6,574 nt of DNA, taken from Propionibacteriaceae bacterium (GTDB lineage: Bacteria; Actinomycetota; Actinomycetes; Propionibacteriales; Propionibacteriaceae). The notes below the pieces were generated by a model. That model searched no databases. It was given only the letters and a program-made list of their open reading frames with translations, and was not told the origin of the DNA. The DNA is taken from the NCBI GenBank assembly GCA_003158895.1, contig PMLO01000224.1, positions 4,756 to 11,329 on the forward strand, in the 5' to 3' direction. A program made the position numbers and the translations under genes. Below are positions 5,547 through 6,574 of this stretch, piece by piece (position 1 is the first letter of the stretch; each line of letters opens with the position of its first letter).

Positions 5547-6548
5547 TCACTCTCTCCCGCCGGTCGTGCCGGCCGCCAGGTAGTCCCAGGTCGCCGCGAG
5601 CTCGGCCTTGACCTCGGCTGGCGCGAACGACGCCTCGATGCTGTTCAACGCGAGCGTACGGACCTCGTCGTCGCTGAGACCCAGCGACTCCCGTACGGCG
5701 TCGAGGTTGTCGTCCAGGTAGCCGCCGAAGTACGCGGGATCGTCGGAGTTCACGGTGACCTTGACCCCTCGGCGCAAGAGGTCGGCGAGCGGGTGGACGG
5801 TGAGGCTCTCGACACCCTTGAGCCGTACGTTCGAGAACGGGCACACGGTGAGCGGGATCTGCTCGATCACCAGCCGGTCGACCAGCGCCGGATCTCCTAC
5901 GGCCCGTACGCCATGGTCCACACGCTCCACGCGCAGGGTGTCGAGGACGTCGCGGACATAGCTCGCGTCGCCCTCCTCGCCGGCGTGCGCCACCGTGTGG
6001 AGACCGTCGGCCCTGGCACGGTCGAACACCTCGGCGAACCGGCTCGCGGGGTTGCCGATCTCGGTCGAGCACAGGCCGATGCCGAGCAGCGGTACGCCGC
6101 TGGCCCGCGCCTGCTCGTACGCCTCCATCGCCGACTCCGCCGACAGATGGCGCAGCAGCGTGACGATGAGCCCCGAGGTGATCCCGTAACGCTCGTGCGA
6201 ACGGGACAGCGCGTCGTTCACGCCCTCGAGCGCTTCCGTCGCGGAGACGCCACGGCCGGTGTGTGCCTGGAGGTCGAAGAACACCTCGGCCCTGCGGACG
6301 CCGGCGCGGGCAGCGCGTGCGAGGTACGCGTCGGTGAGGTCTGCGAAGTCCTCGCGGTGCTGCAGCACGGTCATGTTCGCGTAGTACAGGTCGAGGAACT
6401 CCTGCAGGTCGCCGAAGTCGTACCGCGATCTCAGGTCGGCGATGTCCGCGTACGGCAGCGTGAGCCCGTTGCGCCTTGCCAGCGCGAAGATCAGCTCAGG
6501 CTCGAGGGTCCCCTCGAGGTGTACGTGCAGCTCCGCCCACGCGGTCAT
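5547..6548 (-). CDS. Adenosine deaminase-family enzyme, probably adenine deaminase
   Basis: A 333-residue metal-dependent deaminase of the amidohydrolase superfamily, acting in purine salvage by removing the 6-amino group of a purine. Metal ligands are visible: His8 and His10 in ELHVHLEG, His188 in VAHAGEE, with catalytic Glu191, His212 in VDHG, and Asp269 in VNSDDPAYFGGY. The wording of several segments, namely TLEPELIFALARRNGL, FFDLQAHTGRG, LLRHLSAE, QIPLTVCPFSNV and VNSDDPAYFGGY, resembles from memory the bacterial adenine deaminases (EC 3.5.4.2, Pseudomonas Pa0148 type) more than true adenosine deaminases, which tend to read NTDDP. Automatic annotation usually says adenosine deaminase. 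The length fits both groups. The ATG start has AAGGAG (plus-strand 6559-6564) 10 nt upstream. It is the first gene seen of a two-gene unit with the esterase; whether another gene precedes it lies beyond the window edge. Confidence 0.9.
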   Translation of the reverse strand: MTAWAELHVHLEGTLEPELIFALARRNGLTLPYADIADLRSRYDFGDLQEFLDLYYANMTVLQHREDFADLTDAYLARAARAGVRRAEVFFDLQAHTGRGVSATEALEGVNDALSRSHERYGITSGLIVTLLRHLSAESAMEAYEQARASGVPLLGIGLCSTEIGNPASRFAEVFDRARADGLHTVAHAGEEGDASYVRDVLDTLRVERVDHGVRAVGDPALVDRLVIEQIPLTVCPFSNVRLKGVESLTVHPLADLLRRGVKVTVNSDDPAYFGGYLDDNLDAVRESLGLSDDEVRTLALNSIEASFAPAEVKAELAATWDYLAAGTTGGRE

Positions 6549-6574
6549 GACCCACCAGCTCCTTCGTGTTCTGA

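Noticed and set aside
1..6574. Mobile element, defence island, CRISPR or biosynthetic cluster
   Set aside because: No transposase, integrase, direct-repeat array, attachment site, tRNA or cluster enzyme was found; codon use is uniform across the genes.

Overview
This 6.6 kb window is chromosomal DNA from a high-G+C actinobacterium. The evidence is a roughly two-thirds G+C composition with G/C third positions, frequent GTG starts, a TAnnnT-type -10 box placed as in leaderless actinobacterial transcripts, and a small conserved protein plus LytR_C gene pair that I associate with actinobacteria. The strong enrichment of the word CGTACG suggests a Kribbella/Nocardioides-like (Propionibacteriales) source, but that placement is an inference.

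Layout: (1) 1-452, minus strand: the first 150 codons of a HerA-like ATPase (DUF853/YjgR type), cut by the window edge. (2) 453-581: a short divergent promoter region. (3) 582-2093, plus: an intracellular GH51 alpha-L-arabinofuranosidase with both catalytic glutamates. (4) 2154-2447 and 2463-3011, plus: a two-gene unit made of a 97-residue conserved protein, probably translated from a leaderless mRNA, and a membrane-anchored LytR_C-domain protein. (5) 3034-4512, minus: a CPA1-type cation (probably K+)/proton antiporter with a C-terminal RCK_C (TrkA-C) regulatory domain, convergent with the LytR_C gene across only 22 bp. (6) 4616-5542 and 5547-6548, minus: an adenosine/adenine deaminase-family enzyme, which by sequence looks more like adenine deaminase, followed 4 bp later by an HSL-type alpha/beta hydrolase.

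The genes look like a set of housekeeping and catabolic functions rather than one pathway: pentose release from arabino-oligosaccharides, cell-envelope-associated proteins, ion homeostasis, and purine salvage paired with an esterase. I see no rRNA, tRNA, CRISPR, insertion sequence, phage gene or other sign of a mobile island, and no convincing new multi-gene system. The least ordinary signals are the roughly tenfold excess of the palindrome CGTACG, spread over all reading frames and intergenic DNA, the leaderless conserved small gene joined to a LytR_C protein, and the question of the deaminase substrate. All gaps between genes are under 150 bp.
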